Source: an uncultured Ruminococcus sp. (lineage in GTDB: Bacteria > Bacillota > Clostridia > Oscillospirales > Acutalibacteraceae). From it: a DNA stretch of 6,783 nt. This document shows, one piece after another, positions 1 to 5,403 of the stretch. The first letter of the stretch is position 1. Each line of letters starts with the position of its first letter. Location of the stretch: NCBI GenBank assembly GCA_902803035.1, contig CADCON010000085.1, positions 1 to 6,783 on the forward strand. The letters are read 5' to 3'. The translations under genes and the position numbers were made by a program. The notes under the pieces were generated by a model. It had not been told where the DNA came from. It saw only the letters and a list, made by a program, of their open reading frames with translations, and ran no database searches.

Positions 1-555
1 CTTCCGGTACTCGGCGCACTCCGTCAGGAAACCGCAAAGCGGCTCGGCATCATTCCCGACACCTTCAATTTCCTCTTTGTCGTGGAATTCCCCTTCTTCG
101 AGTACAACGACGAAACGCAGAGCTGGGACGCCATGCACCACCCCTTCACGGCGCCGCTTGACGAATGCATTCAGTACCTCGACAATTCGCCGGAGAAGGT
201 CTATGCCAAAGCCTATGACCTCGTACTCAACGGCATCGAGCTTTCGTCCGGCTCCATCCGTATCACCGATCCGGAACTGCAGGAAAAGATGTTTGAGGCA
301 CTGGGCTTCACGCCGGAGCAGGCGCAGGAGAAATTCGGCTTCCTGACCGACGCCTTCCAATACGGCGCGCCCCCGCACGGCGGCTTCGGCATCGGCATCG
401 ACAGACTGGTCATGCTTATGTGCAAGGCGGAATCGCTGCGCGACGTGGTCGCCTTCCCCAAGGTAAAGGACGCAAGCGAACCTATGACCAACGCGCCGCA
501 GCCGGTCGATGACGCGCAGCTTGCCGAGCTGGGTATCACAGTGATAAAAGAGTAA
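1..555 (+). CDS. aspS: Aspartyl-tRNA synthetase, C-terminal part (5' end outside window)
   Basis: This is the last 184 residues of a class II aspartyl-tRNA synthetase, the cytoplasmic enzyme that charges tRNA-Asp (or tRNA-Asp/Asn in organisms that use transamidation) with aspartate and ATP. The reading frame is open from base 1 and stops with TAA at 553-555. The fragment opens with LPVLGALRQE, which fits the end of the GAD insertion domain found in bacterial-type AspRS. It continues with HHPFT (fragment residues 46-50), the block NGIELSSGSIRI (77-88), and class II motif 3, GFGIGIDRLVML (128-139), whose arginine contacts ATP. The end, AFPKVKDASEPMT, is typical of the family. The internal ATG at base 82 is not a start, because conserved sequence continues upstream of it. 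The domains present are intact and nothing is missing apart from the edge truncation. Whether it is discriminating or non-discriminating cannot be told from this part. Confidence 0.96.
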   Translation, partial: LPVLGALRQETAKRLGIIPDTFNFLFVVEFPFFEYNDETQSWDAMHHPFTAPLDECIQYLDNSPEKVYAKAYDLVLNGIELSSGSIRITDPELQEKMFEALGFTPEQAQEKFGFLTDAFQYGAPPHGGFGIGIDRLVMLMCKAESLRDVVAFPKVKDASEPMTNAPQPVDDAQLAELGITVIKE

Positions 556-629
556 AATCAACGCTCCCCTTTCTCTCAGCGAGCGTTATCCTTTCAGCAT
601 TGCTGAAGTGCCACACCAAGCGAACGCGC

Positions 630-637
630 AGGGGGTG
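630..637 (+). promoter_or_regulatory. Ribosome binding site that sets the GNAT start
   Basis: AGGGGGTG lies six bases before the ATG at 644. It favours that ATG over the in-frame GTG at 608, which has no comparable purine-rich site and would add twelve residues without family resemblance. Confidence 0.75.
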
Positions 638-643
638 AAAGCC

Positions 644-1204
644 ATGTGGAAAAACGGCAGACTGACAGGCGAAAGAATCTATCTCAGGGCATACAGGACA
701 AGCGACGCGCAGGCACTTTCCGATATGACCTCCCGCGATGAGATTTACCTCACCACCTACAATATCCAGCGGGAATTCGACGTGGATCACGCGCGCTGGT
801 GGATCAAATTCAACGCAAACTGCCGCCGCACCGGAACGTCCTATGAATTCGGGATTTTCGAGAAGGACACCGACCGTCTTGTCGGCAATATCGGCATCGT
901 CAATGTCAACAGCCGCTGCCGCCACGCGACACTGGCCTATTACATCCACCCTGAAATGTGGAACAGGGGCATCGCCACGGAAGCCGGACGGCTGATATTG
1001 GATTACGCCTTTGAATCGCTGCGGCTCAACCGCGTCGGCGCGGTCTGCATGGTGGACAATCACGCCTCGCGCCGCGTGCTGGATAAGCTGGGGTTTGAAT
1101 TCGAGGGAATCGCAAGACAGGAAATAATGAAGGACGGCGTTTTTTACGACATAGCGCATTACGGGCTGCTGGGTGAGGAATTCCGTAAGACAAAACACGA
1201 ATGA
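644..1204 (+). CDS. GNAT-family N-acetyltransferase (RimJ/RimL type)
   Basis: A 186-residue protein of the Acetyltransf_3 (RimJ/RimL-like) group, which transfers acetyl from acetyl-CoA to an amine, often a protein N-terminus or a small molecule. The N-terminus RLTGERIYLRAYRTSDAQAL (6-25) is the typical first strand and helix. VGNIGIVNVN (80-89) forms the central strands. The acetyl-CoA loop is in MWNRGIATEAGRLILDYAF (105-123), matching the WGxGxAxEA form of this group. VDNHASRRVLDKLGFEFEG (137-155) is the conserved Asn-x-x-Ser plus LGF motif. The start at 644 is chosen for its ribosome binding site. It lies 88 bases after aspS on the same strand with no visible promoter or U-tracted terminator between, so co-transcription with aspS is possible. 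Its TGA overlaps an ATG at 1201, but the downstream gene more likely starts at 1219. The fold assignment is firm; the substrate is unknown. Confidence 0.9.
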   Translation: MWKNGRLTGERIYLRAYRTSDAQALSDMTSRDEIYLTTYNIQREFDVDHARWWIKFNANCRRTGTSYEFGIFEKDTDRLVGNIGIVNVNSRCRHATLAYYIHPEMWNRGIATEAGRLILDYAFESLRLNRVGAVCMVDNHASRRVLDKLGFEFEGIARQEIMKDGVFYDIAHYGLLGEEFRKTKHE

Positions 1205-1211
1205 AGGAAGG
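1204..1211 (+). promoter_or_regulatory. Ribosome binding site deciding the start at 1219
   Basis: AAGGAAGG sits seven bases before the ATG at 1219 and overlaps the GNAT stop codon (1202-1204). The alternative ATG at 1201 lies upstream of this site and has no good site of its own, so 1219 is preferred. The overlap suggests translational coupling of the two genes. Confidence 0.7.
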
Positions 1212-1218
1212 CTTCTTT

Positions 1219-1638
1219 ATGAAACTGTTCAAGTACATCAATCAGGCGGGCGGCCTGTTTGCTGTATTGTTCTTTCTGATCATGGTGGGACTTGTCCGCC
1301 GCGGCATCACCGGAAAACCTTATTACGTCGTGGGCGGATTCTTTCTGGCATTTGCCGCCATGTTCCTTATCACGGCCTGCATTCTGATGTTCCGCAGCCT
1401 GATGTGGCATATCAGAAATCACAAGCTCGGCGCCATGCTCAGACACTATGTCTACGCCTACGTTGGTTTTTATGTCCTGCTGATCATTATTGACCACATC
1501 ACCATGGGGAACATCAGCTGGGCGCACAATCTTCTCTACTCCATGATAGGCGCGATGCTTCAGGTTTACGTACACGGCTACAAGCTGGAATTCAGCAAAA
1601 AAAGCGCAGATCCCGTGCCTGAAACAGCCGAGGCGTGA
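1219..1638 (+). CDS. Four-helix integral membrane protein, function unknown
   Basis: I do not recognise this 139-residue protein. Hydrophobic segments at about residues 11-27, 37-60, 76-93 and 101-117 suggest four membrane helices. A basic stretch, WHIRNHKLGAMLRH (63-76), lies between helices two and three, and a short polar tail (SKKSADPVPETAEA, 126-139) ends the protein. There is no signal peptide separate from the first helix, no obvious catalytic motif, and no cysteine or histidine metal pattern that I would trust. The start was chosen from the AAGGAAGG site; starting at 1201 would add only MKEGFF. It begins 14 bases after the GNAT stop, so the two are probably one transcript. The neighbours do not indicate a role. 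The even hydrophobic spacing and the good ribosome binding site make it a convincing real gene, but not an assignable one. Confidence 0.8.
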   Translation: MKLFKYINQAGGLFAVLFFLIMVGLVRRGITGKPYYVVGGFFLAFAAMFLITACILMFRSLMWHIRNHKLGAMLRHYVYAYVGFYVLLIIIDHITMGNISWAHNLLYSMIGAMLQVYVHGYKLEFSKKSADPVPETAEA

Positions 1639-1719
1639 TTCGTTCTTCGTGAATCATCCGATTTCCGCCGTCATTTTTAATCAAAAATCAATCATAATTT
1701 GCGTCATTCTCATTCTATT

Positions 1720-1737
1720 TTTGTAGATGACTACAAA
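1720..1737. promoter_or_regulatory. Perfect palindrome, candidate operator
   Basis: TTTGTAG (1720-1726), a four-base spacer ATGA, then CTACAAA (1731-1737) form a perfect 7+7 inverted repeat. It ends 25 bases before the -35 hexamer at 1763, a distance suited to an activator or upstream repressor dimer. It cannot be a Rho-independent terminator because the stem is AT-rich and no T-run follows. The cognate regulator is unknown. Confidence 0.4.
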
Positions 1738-1762
1738 TATGAAAAAATTATTTTGTATAAGT

Positions 1763-1791
1763 TTGACATTTGGGAATTTTAGGTGTATAAT
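1763..1791 (+). promoter_or_regulatory. Sigma-A promoter, perfect consensus
   Basis: TTGACA (1763-1768), a 17-base spacer and TATAAT (1786-1791) match the vegetative sigma factor consensus at all twelve positions with the optimal spacing. The expected transcription start is near 1798, giving a leader of about 68 bases before the ATG at 1866. This implies strong constitutive transcription of the downstream gene unless the upstream palindrome modulates it. Confidence 0.9.
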
Positions 1792-1865
1792 ACTTGTGAT
1801 AGTTGAAAAAGCACACGCTTGTCAGCTTCAAAAAACGAAAAAAATATCCGAAAGGGGTTTTACAC

Positions 1866-2201
1866 ATGGCACCCAGAAAGAAGGCAGCTGCCGCGCAGGC
1901 AGAAGTCAAGGAAGTCAAGGAAGAAGTAAAGGCAGCAGTCGAGGAAGCGGCAGAGGCTCCCGCCAAGAAGCCCGCAGCTAAGAAAGCTCCCGCCAAGAAG
2001 GCAGCCGCGAAGGCAGAAGCCAAAGCGGAAGTCGTTATCGAATTCGGCGGCGCGCAGGTTTCCGTTGACGAGATTGTCAAGAACGCCAAAATCACCGTCG
2101 GCGAAGACAAGGACGTCAAGATCTATGTCAAGCCCGAAGAGAGCAAGGCATACATCGTTGTCGGCGAAGAAACCGTCGAGATGGACGTTTATTTCTGCTG
2201 A
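1866..2201 (+). CDS. DUF6465-type small protein with histone-H1-like Lys/Ala tail
   Basis: A 111-residue protein in two parts. Residues 1-55 are low complexity: a basic start (MAPRKK), an acidic helix-prone stretch (EVKEVKEEVKAAVEEAAEA, 13-31), then a histone-H1-like Lys/Ala/Pro segment with repeated PAKK/AAKK units (about 32-55). Residues 56-109 form a compact domain that resembles the DUF6465 domain of Clostridia: VVIEFGGAQVSVDEIV, a charged turn, then KIYVKPEESKAYIVVGEE. The DUF6465 name is from memory of the family and was not searched. The start at 1866 is fixed by AAAGGGG (1851-1857) eight bases upstream; the in-frame ATG at 1803 lies too close to the predicted transcription start. The gene stands alone between a consensus promoter and a strong terminator, so the protein is probably abundant. 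The tail suggests nucleic-acid binding, which is inference. It ends in an unusual C-terminal Cys. Confidence 0.85.
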   Translation: MAPRKKAAAAQAEVKEVKEEVKAAVEEAAEAPAKKPAAKKAPAKKAAAKAEAKAEVVIEFGGAQVSVDEIVKNAKITVGEDKDVKIYVKPEESKAYIVVGEETVEMDVYFC

Positions 2202-2236
2202 TTCATTCGCAAATACCATTTGATTCAAAAAATAAT

Positions 2237-2280
2237 CGCGGCAGGTCATTTTTCATGGATGACCTGCCGCGTTTTTCTTT
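2237..2280. terminator. Bidirectional Rho-independent terminator
   Basis: CGCGGCAGGTCAT (2237-2249) and ATGACCTGCCGCG (2259-2271) form a perfect 13-bp stem with a nine-base loop. On the plus strand a T-rich run (TTTTTCTTTT) follows directly, terminating the DUF6465 gene. On the minus strand the stem is followed by ATTATTTTTTG, so it should also stop the convergent operon whose last gene ends at 2287. Confidence 0.93.
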
Positions 2281-2286
2281 TAGCGA

Positions 2287-3081
2287 TTATTTTTCCCGAT
2301 ATTGATTGTCTGCTTTTGATTGACAATCAGTATGAAATGCCTTCGCCATTTCCAAGGCAATATAGAATTTATCCATGCTGTGATTGGCTTTCTCCAGACC
2401 CTCCACGGTGTATGGCGCATCCGAAAGCACGTCGCCCGTAACAAGGAAGTCATACAGCTCCAGCCCGGTAAAGTCGCATACCGCCTGCACGCCCGCCAGT
2501 TCCATTTCGACGGCAATACAGCCTTCGCTCCTGCGGCGCGCGGTCTGTCCGACCGTTTCACGCATGAAGGCGTCGGTTGTCCACACCCTGCCTTCCACAT
2601 AGGGCAGGCGCAGACGGCGGAATAATTCCGCCACCTTTCCGTGATTCTTTATGTCGATGTAATCCGCCGGCGGCGCGTAATGATAGGACATTCCCTCGTC
2701 GCGGTAAGCGTGGGTGGGTATGACGAATTTCCCCGTCGTTGCTTCTCCGTCAAGGCTGCCCGCCGAACCGAACATGATGTACTTCGTCGCGCCGGTCAGC
2801 CAGTTGGATTCTAAGCAGCACTGCGCCGCCATCGCTGAACCGATGGCAGAAAGGTAAAAACCGACGGCTATGCCGCCGTGCGTAAATTGGTATATGGGCG
2901 TAACGCCGTTGCACGCGCCGATTTCCGCGATTTTCACGCAATCGAAGGTTTCCAGGACGCTGTCGTATATCTGCTTGGAAAAGGTGACGATACAGGTATC
3001 GACAATGTGCTTCTGTTCTCCGTAAAAGCTGTCGAAGCGGGGAATCGCGGGCGTTTCAATGTCAAACGAATCAGTAATCAT
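2287..3081 (-). CDS. Nucleoside phosphorylase family protein (PNP/UDP phosphorylase superfamily)
   Basis: A 264-residue cytoplasmic enzyme of the PNP_UDP_1 family, whose members cleave the glycosidic bond of nucleosides with phosphate (or water in nucleosidases), releasing base and sugar phosphate. Visible family landmarks are FGSAGSL (104-110), corresponding to the phosphate-loop GT/SxG region; PTHAYRDEGMSYHY (122-135), similar to uridine-phosphorylase-like RDEGTSxxY; GCIAVEMELAGVQAVC (187-202), containing the VEME ribose-binding signature (E192, E194); and VTGDVLSD (214-221), where D217 probably matches the catalytic Asp. The length fits the family. The ATG at 3079-3081 follows AGGAG (3090-3094) at eight bases. 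It is the last gene of the unit with the YitT-family gene and the 61-residue protein. The fold is secure. Whether it prefers uridine, purine nucleosides or another substrate is not decided by what I can see. Confidence 0.9.
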   Translation of the reverse strand: MITDSFDIETPAIPRFDSFYGEQKHIVDTCIVTFSKQIYDSVLETFDCVKIAEIGACNGVTPIYQFTHGGIAVGFYLSAIGSAMAAQCCLESNWLTGATKYIMFGSAGSLDGEATTGKFVIPTHAYRDEGMSYHYAPPADYIDIKNHGKVAELFRRLRLPYVEGRVWTTDAFMRETVGQTARRRSEGCIAVEMELAGVQAVCDFTGLELYDFLVTGDVLSDAPYTVEGLEKANHSMDKFYIALEMAKAFHTDCQSKADNQYREK

Positions 3082-3089
3082 GCCGTCAT

Positions 3090-3094
3090 CTCCT
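3090..3094 (-). promoter_or_regulatory. Ribosome binding site overlapping the upstream stop codon
   Basis: AGGAG on the minus strand, eight bases before the phosphorylase ATG, shares bases with the TAG stop (3093-3095) of the preceding 61-residue gene. This arrangement favours translational coupling between the two genes. Confidence 0.75.
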
Positions 3095-3278
3095 ATCTCT
3101 TCCGAAGGGAAGTAATGATGCCCACCGTCACACCGATCACGGCGGGAAGGCAGACGTCATTGAAGACCGAAATGCCGAATCCCGCTCCGCCGGTCGCGGT
3201 CAGGTAGATAAAGCGCAGGATATTCCAGAAAATCACACAGAATACCGCGAGAAACACAAACGGAAGGTATTTTTTCAT
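3093..3278 (-). CDS. Small two-helix membrane protein, function unknown
   Basis: A 61-residue protein that begins MKKYLPFVFLAVFCVIF and ends SLRKR. It has two hydrophobic segments, about residues 5-27 and 37-57, joined by a glycine-rich turn (TATGGAGFG, 27-35), which suggests a helical hairpin with positive charge at both ends. The start at 3278 is chosen because the conserved-looking MKK plus hydrophobic helix begins there and AAAGGACGG lies upstream; an in-frame ATG at 3299 would add only MKGRYRS and has a poorer site. Longer readings run into the end of the YitT-family gene. It lies 46 bases downstream of that gene and its stop overlaps the ribosome binding site of the phosphorylase gene, so it belongs to the same transcript. 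I do not recognise the family. It could be a small partner of the YitT-family protein or an unrelated housekeeping membrane peptide. Confidence 0.72.
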   Translation of the reverse strand: MKKYLPFVFLAVFCVIFWNILRFIYLTATGGAGFGISVFNDVCLPAVIGVTVGIITSLRKR

Positions 3279-3287
3279 AGATCTGTA

Positions 3288-3296
3288 CCGTCCTTT
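3288..3296 (-). promoter_or_regulatory. Ribosome binding site of the 61-residue gene
   Basis: AAAGGACGG on the minus strand lies about nine to twelve bases before the ATG at 3278. The spacing is slightly long, but it is the only good purine-rich site near any of the possible starts. Confidence 0.5.
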
Positions 3297-3324
3297 CATC
3301 TTTTTCAATGTGTACAAAGCTTCA

Positions 3325-4209
3325 TTACAGGCTGTCCATCGTGACGTCGGCAAAGCCTTCGCCGAAGATGTCCTCGGCGTTGCAGATAATGACAAACGCC
3401 GTCTTGTCCATCTCCATGATAGCGGATTTCAGCTCGGATATCCGGCTCGGCTTGAAGGCGCAGATGAGTATGTCCTTCTCGCTGTCGCTGTAACCGCCGT
3501 GGGCGCGGATATTGGTCACGCCAAGGTCAAGCTCGATAAGCCGCTCCTTAATGCGCTTTCCCTCCGAGCAGATGATGCAGGCGACCTTTGAAGTGTTGCG
3601 CCCGTAGACCACCGCGTCCATTGCCGTGCTGCTGATATACATGGCAATCGCCGCGTAGAGTCCGTCATTGATATTCCTGAAGACAATGGTATAAACGGCA
3701 ATCACCATCAGGTCGATGAACAGACACAGCTTACCGATGGAAATGTGCTTGTAATGATACTTGAGCAGCCGCGCGGCAAGTTCCACGCCGCCGGTCGTCG
3801 CGCCCACCATCAGCAGCATTCCCATGGAAAGGCCCACCATTCCGCCGCCGATCAGACAGGCAACCAGATGGTCCTCAATAGGTCTGAAATGAATCCAGTA
3901 GGCCAGCACATCGATGAATACCGAGCTGAGAGCCATGGCAAACACCGATGAAATCAGCAGACGGAATCCCTGCCGCCTGATGCCGAGAATGAAGAGCGGC
4001 ACATTCAGCACAATGACCGTCACACCGACCGGCACCGCCGGAATGAACCGGTTGAGCGTCTGGGCAAGACCGGTTAATCCGCCCATAACAATGTTATTGG
4101 GAATAAACAGCGAGTCAAACGCGAAGGCATAGATAAAGCTGCCCAGCGTGATGAGCAGTATGTTTTTGATAATGCGCGATTTCCTTATTCTCTGTCTGAT
4201 CTTTTTCAT
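3325..4209 (-). CDS. YitT family membrane protein (DUF161 plus DUF2179)
   Basis: A 294-residue polytopic membrane protein of the YitT family (YitT_membrane, formerly DUF161, followed by a cytoplasmic DUF2179 domain). After a basic N-terminus (MKKIRQRIRKSR), hydrophobic helices lie at about 15-32, 60-76, 84-104, 115-135 and 160-178. Family motifs include IPNNIVMGGLTGLAQ (36-50), GATTGGVELAARLLK (136-150) followed by ISIGK, and DAVVYGRN (198-205). The C-terminal domain (about 207-285) shows GVTNIRAHGGYSDSEKD and a closing FGEGF, typical of DUF2179. The molecular role of the family is not established. The ATG at 4209 is preferred to the GTG at 4218 because AGGGTGG sits five bases before it. It is the first gene of a three-gene operon with its own consensus promoter. 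The protein is full length. Confidence 0.93.
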   Translation of the reverse strand: MKKIRQRIRKSRIIKNILLITLGSFIYAFAFDSLFIPNNIVMGGLTGLAQTLNRFIPAVPVGVTVIVLNVPLFILGIRRQGFRLLISSVFAMALSSVFIDVLAYWIHFRPIEDHLVACLIGGGMVGLSMGMLLMVGATTGGVELAARLLKYHYKHISIGKLCLFIDLMVIAVYTIVFRNINDGLYAAIAMYISSTAMDAVVYGRNTSKVACIICSEGKRIKERLIELDLGVTNIRAHGGYSDSEKDILICAFKPSRISELKSAIMEMDKTAFVIICNAEDIFGEGFADVTMDSL

Positions 4210-4214
4210 TTTGA

Positions 4215-4221
4215 CCACCCT
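4215..4221 (-). promoter_or_regulatory. Ribosome binding site setting the YitT-family start
   Basis: AGGGTGG on the minus strand, five bases before the ATG at 4209, overlaps the alternative GTG at 4218. This makes the GTG unlikely as an initiator. Confidence 0.65.
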
Positions 4222-4253
4222 GAAAAATCATATTTTTAACATACAATAAACAT

Positions 4254-4282
4254 ATTATACATTGCTTCTCAGCGCGTGTCAA
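4254..4282 (-). promoter_or_regulatory. Sigma-A promoter of the YitT-phosphorylase operon, perfect consensus
   Basis: On the minus strand, TTGACA (4277-4282), a 17-base spacer and TATAAT (4254-4259) match the vegetative consensus at every position. The expected start is near 4247, leaving a leader of about 38 bases before the ATG at 4209. It lies in the 141-base gap after the Nudix gene, so the operon has its own promoter even if some upstream transcript reads through. Confidence 0.9.
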
Positions 4283-4350
4283 CTCATGCACAGGACAAAG
4301 AAAATGAATGGCTCATGATTTTTCTTTCCATCTCGTCCGGAAGAACCATA

Positions 4351-5298
4351 TCAGTCATAATACGTTAAGAACCGCTCCAGAATTTCCCGCGTCCGCGCTT
4401 CGCCGCCGCCGGAATCAAGCGGGTCGCCGGCGAAGCAGAGCCGGATGAACGGCTCGTCGTTCCGGATTCCTTCGGGAAAAACCTGCCACAGCTCGTACAT
4501 TCTCGCCGCAAAGGAGGAAACGTCCGCTCTTTCATAAATCGGCCGCAGCAGCCTTGTGAACGTCCTGCCGAAATCGTCCGGAGAAACCATCGCGCCGTCG
4601 CAATGTCCGAGGATAAATGCCGCGCTCTCCTGCGCGCCGCTGACGCTTTCCAGCTCCCACAGAAGGCGGTTACCGGGGTATTTCTCCAGCAATTCCTCCA
4701 GCGCGGCGGCGTATTCCTTGGTGTAGATGCTCTCCCCCTCCGGAAAGACGCGCATGAGGTAGGCGTGTGGCAGCAGCCGCTCACGGATCATCGTATCGCG
4801 GATGAGCTGCAACACACGCCATTCCCGCCGGATCATGATTTCATCGAAGCCGTCCGGGCTGGTGAACGCGCCGTTCACGCGGATTGCTTCGTCAAGGTCG
4901 GCGTACCGCAGCACGAAGCCCGCTTCCCGCTCGTAATCGTCAAGATTTTGCTCCGCCATAGTGTCTTCCACACGGCACACATAGTAGAAATTCTCCTGCT
5001 CAAAGACGGTGTCGGGAGAATGATTGCTTCTCTGCCGTCGCAGGACGCTGCCGAATCCGGCGATACTTTCGGGAATGACCGTCAGCCCGACCTCCTCCCG
5101 CACCTCGCGGATCAGAGCCGTTTTTTTTCGCTCATCGCCGTGAATCCCGCCGCCGGGAAATTTGTAGTAATTTTCCTTCGTGCTGTAGACAAGGGCAATT
5201 TTTCCGTTTCTGATGATAATTCCTCTCGCGGAAGGTCGGCGGAATACCCTCGTGCATCCCTCGTAATCGTGCAGGTCAATGGCAAACAGCTGTTTCAT
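4351..5298 (-). CDS. Nudix hydrolase with an extra C-terminal region
   Basis: A 315-residue protein. Residues 1 to about 165 are a Nudix domain, the fold that hydrolyses nucleoside diphosphates linked to another group. FPGGGIHGDE leads into a complete Nudix box: G50, E56, then R64-E65-V66-x-E68-E69-x-G71-L72, matching Gx5Ex7REUxEExGU with all metal-binding glutamates present. Residues from about 170 to 315 are not part of a normal Nudix domain, which usually ends near 150-180 residues. This region is helix-prone and charged, with EYAAALEELLEKYPGN (195-210) and ARMYELWQVFPEGI (265-278), and closes with EPFIRLCFAGDPL and a TREILERFLTYYD end. I cannot name it. The ATG at 5298 follows GGGAGGGGAG (5308-5317). 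It lies 105 bases downstream of the ABC permease on the same strand with no clear promoter between, so they may be co-transcribed. The substrate is unknown. Confidence 0.88.
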   Translation of the reverse strand: MKQLFAIDLHDYEGCTRVFRRPSARGIIIRNGKIALVYSTKENYYKFPGGGIHGDERKKTALIREVREEVGLTVIPESIAGFGSVLRRQRSNHSPDTVFEQENFYYVCRVEDTMAEQNLDDYEREAGFVLRYADLDEAIRVNGAFTSPDGFDEIMIRREWRVLQLIRDTMIRERLLPHAYLMRVFPEGESIYTKEYAAALEELLEKYPGNRLLWELESVSGAQESAAFILGHCDGAMVSPDDFGRTFTRLLRPIYERADVSSFAARMYELWQVFPEGIRNDEPFIRLCFAGDPLDSGGGEARTREILERFLTYYD

Positions 5299-5307
5299 CG
5301 CTTGTGA

Positions 5308-5317
5308 CTCCCCTCCC
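5308..5317 (-). promoter_or_regulatory. Strong ribosome binding site of the Nudix gene
   Basis: GGGAGGGGAG on the minus strand lies nine bases before the ATG at 5298. The longer TTG-initiated reading from 5319 would place this site inside the coding region, so the ATG at 5298 is chosen. Confidence 0.75.
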
Positions 5318-5381
5318 AAATTCCAGCGCGAAGCGCTCCTTTATGATGATGGATTGGTTATTTTCTGTTATTGATTCTTTT

Positions 5382-5401
5382 CGCGGCGAAAGCGCGCCGC
5401 G
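5382..5401. other. GC-rich stem-loop downstream of the ABC permease gene
   Basis: CGCGGCG (5382-5388), a six-base loop and CGCCGCG (5395-5401) form a perfect seven-bp stem two bases beyond the permease stop codon. Neither strand has a T-run after it, so it is not a standard intrinsic terminator. It may stabilise the 3' end or slow polymerase, but this is inference. Confidence 0.4.
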
Positions 5402-5403
5402 CA

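Larger units (their letters stand above)
1639..1865 (+). other. AT-rich intergenic regulatory region
   Basis: These 227 bases are clearly more AT-rich than the flanking genes. They contain a palindrome (1720-1737), an A/T-tract segment (about 1739-1762) that could act as an UP element, a consensus promoter (1763-1791) and an approximately 68-base untranslated leader. A loose inverted repeat, TGATTC-N9-GAATCA (1636-1656), overlaps the preceding stop codon but lacks a U-tract. I see no RNA gene here. Confidence 0.6.

Noticed and set aside
560..587. Inverted repeat AACGCTC/GAGCGTT after aspS, considered as a terminator
   Set aside because: The loop is 14 bases and the sequence after the stem (ATCCTTTCAGC) has no real T-run; it may be chance or a weak pause site.
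593..607. Short hairpin TTCAGC-ATT-GCTGAA before the GNAT gene
   Set aside because: Only six base pairs, no T-run and no recognisable regulatory motif around it.
536..1198. Long open frame on the minus strand opposite the GNAT gene
   Set aside because: It lies wholly antisense to a gene with clear family motifs and shows no recognisable domain; such shadow frames are expected in GC-rich coding DNA.
1636..1656. Inverted repeat TGATTC-N9-GAATCA at the end of the membrane protein gene
   Set aside because: The stem is short and AT-rich and a T-run begins only about 18 bases later, so it does not make a credible terminator.
4293..4329. Imperfect inverted repeat (AAAGAAAA/TTTTCTTT core) between the Nudix gene and the YitT-operon promoter
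   Set aside because: The stem is AU-rich with bulges and lacks a following T-run on the minus strand, so it is not convincing as the Nudix terminator.
4603..5307. 234-codon plus-strand open frame opposite the Nudix gene
   Set aside because: The minus strand carries a full Nudix box with canonical spacing; the antisense frame has no motif or ribosome binding site.
5327..5339. Small hairpin AGCGC-GAA-GCGCT upstream of the Nudix gene, considered as terminator or operator
   Set aside because: A five-bp stem with a three-base loop and no T-run; common by chance in GC-rich DNA.
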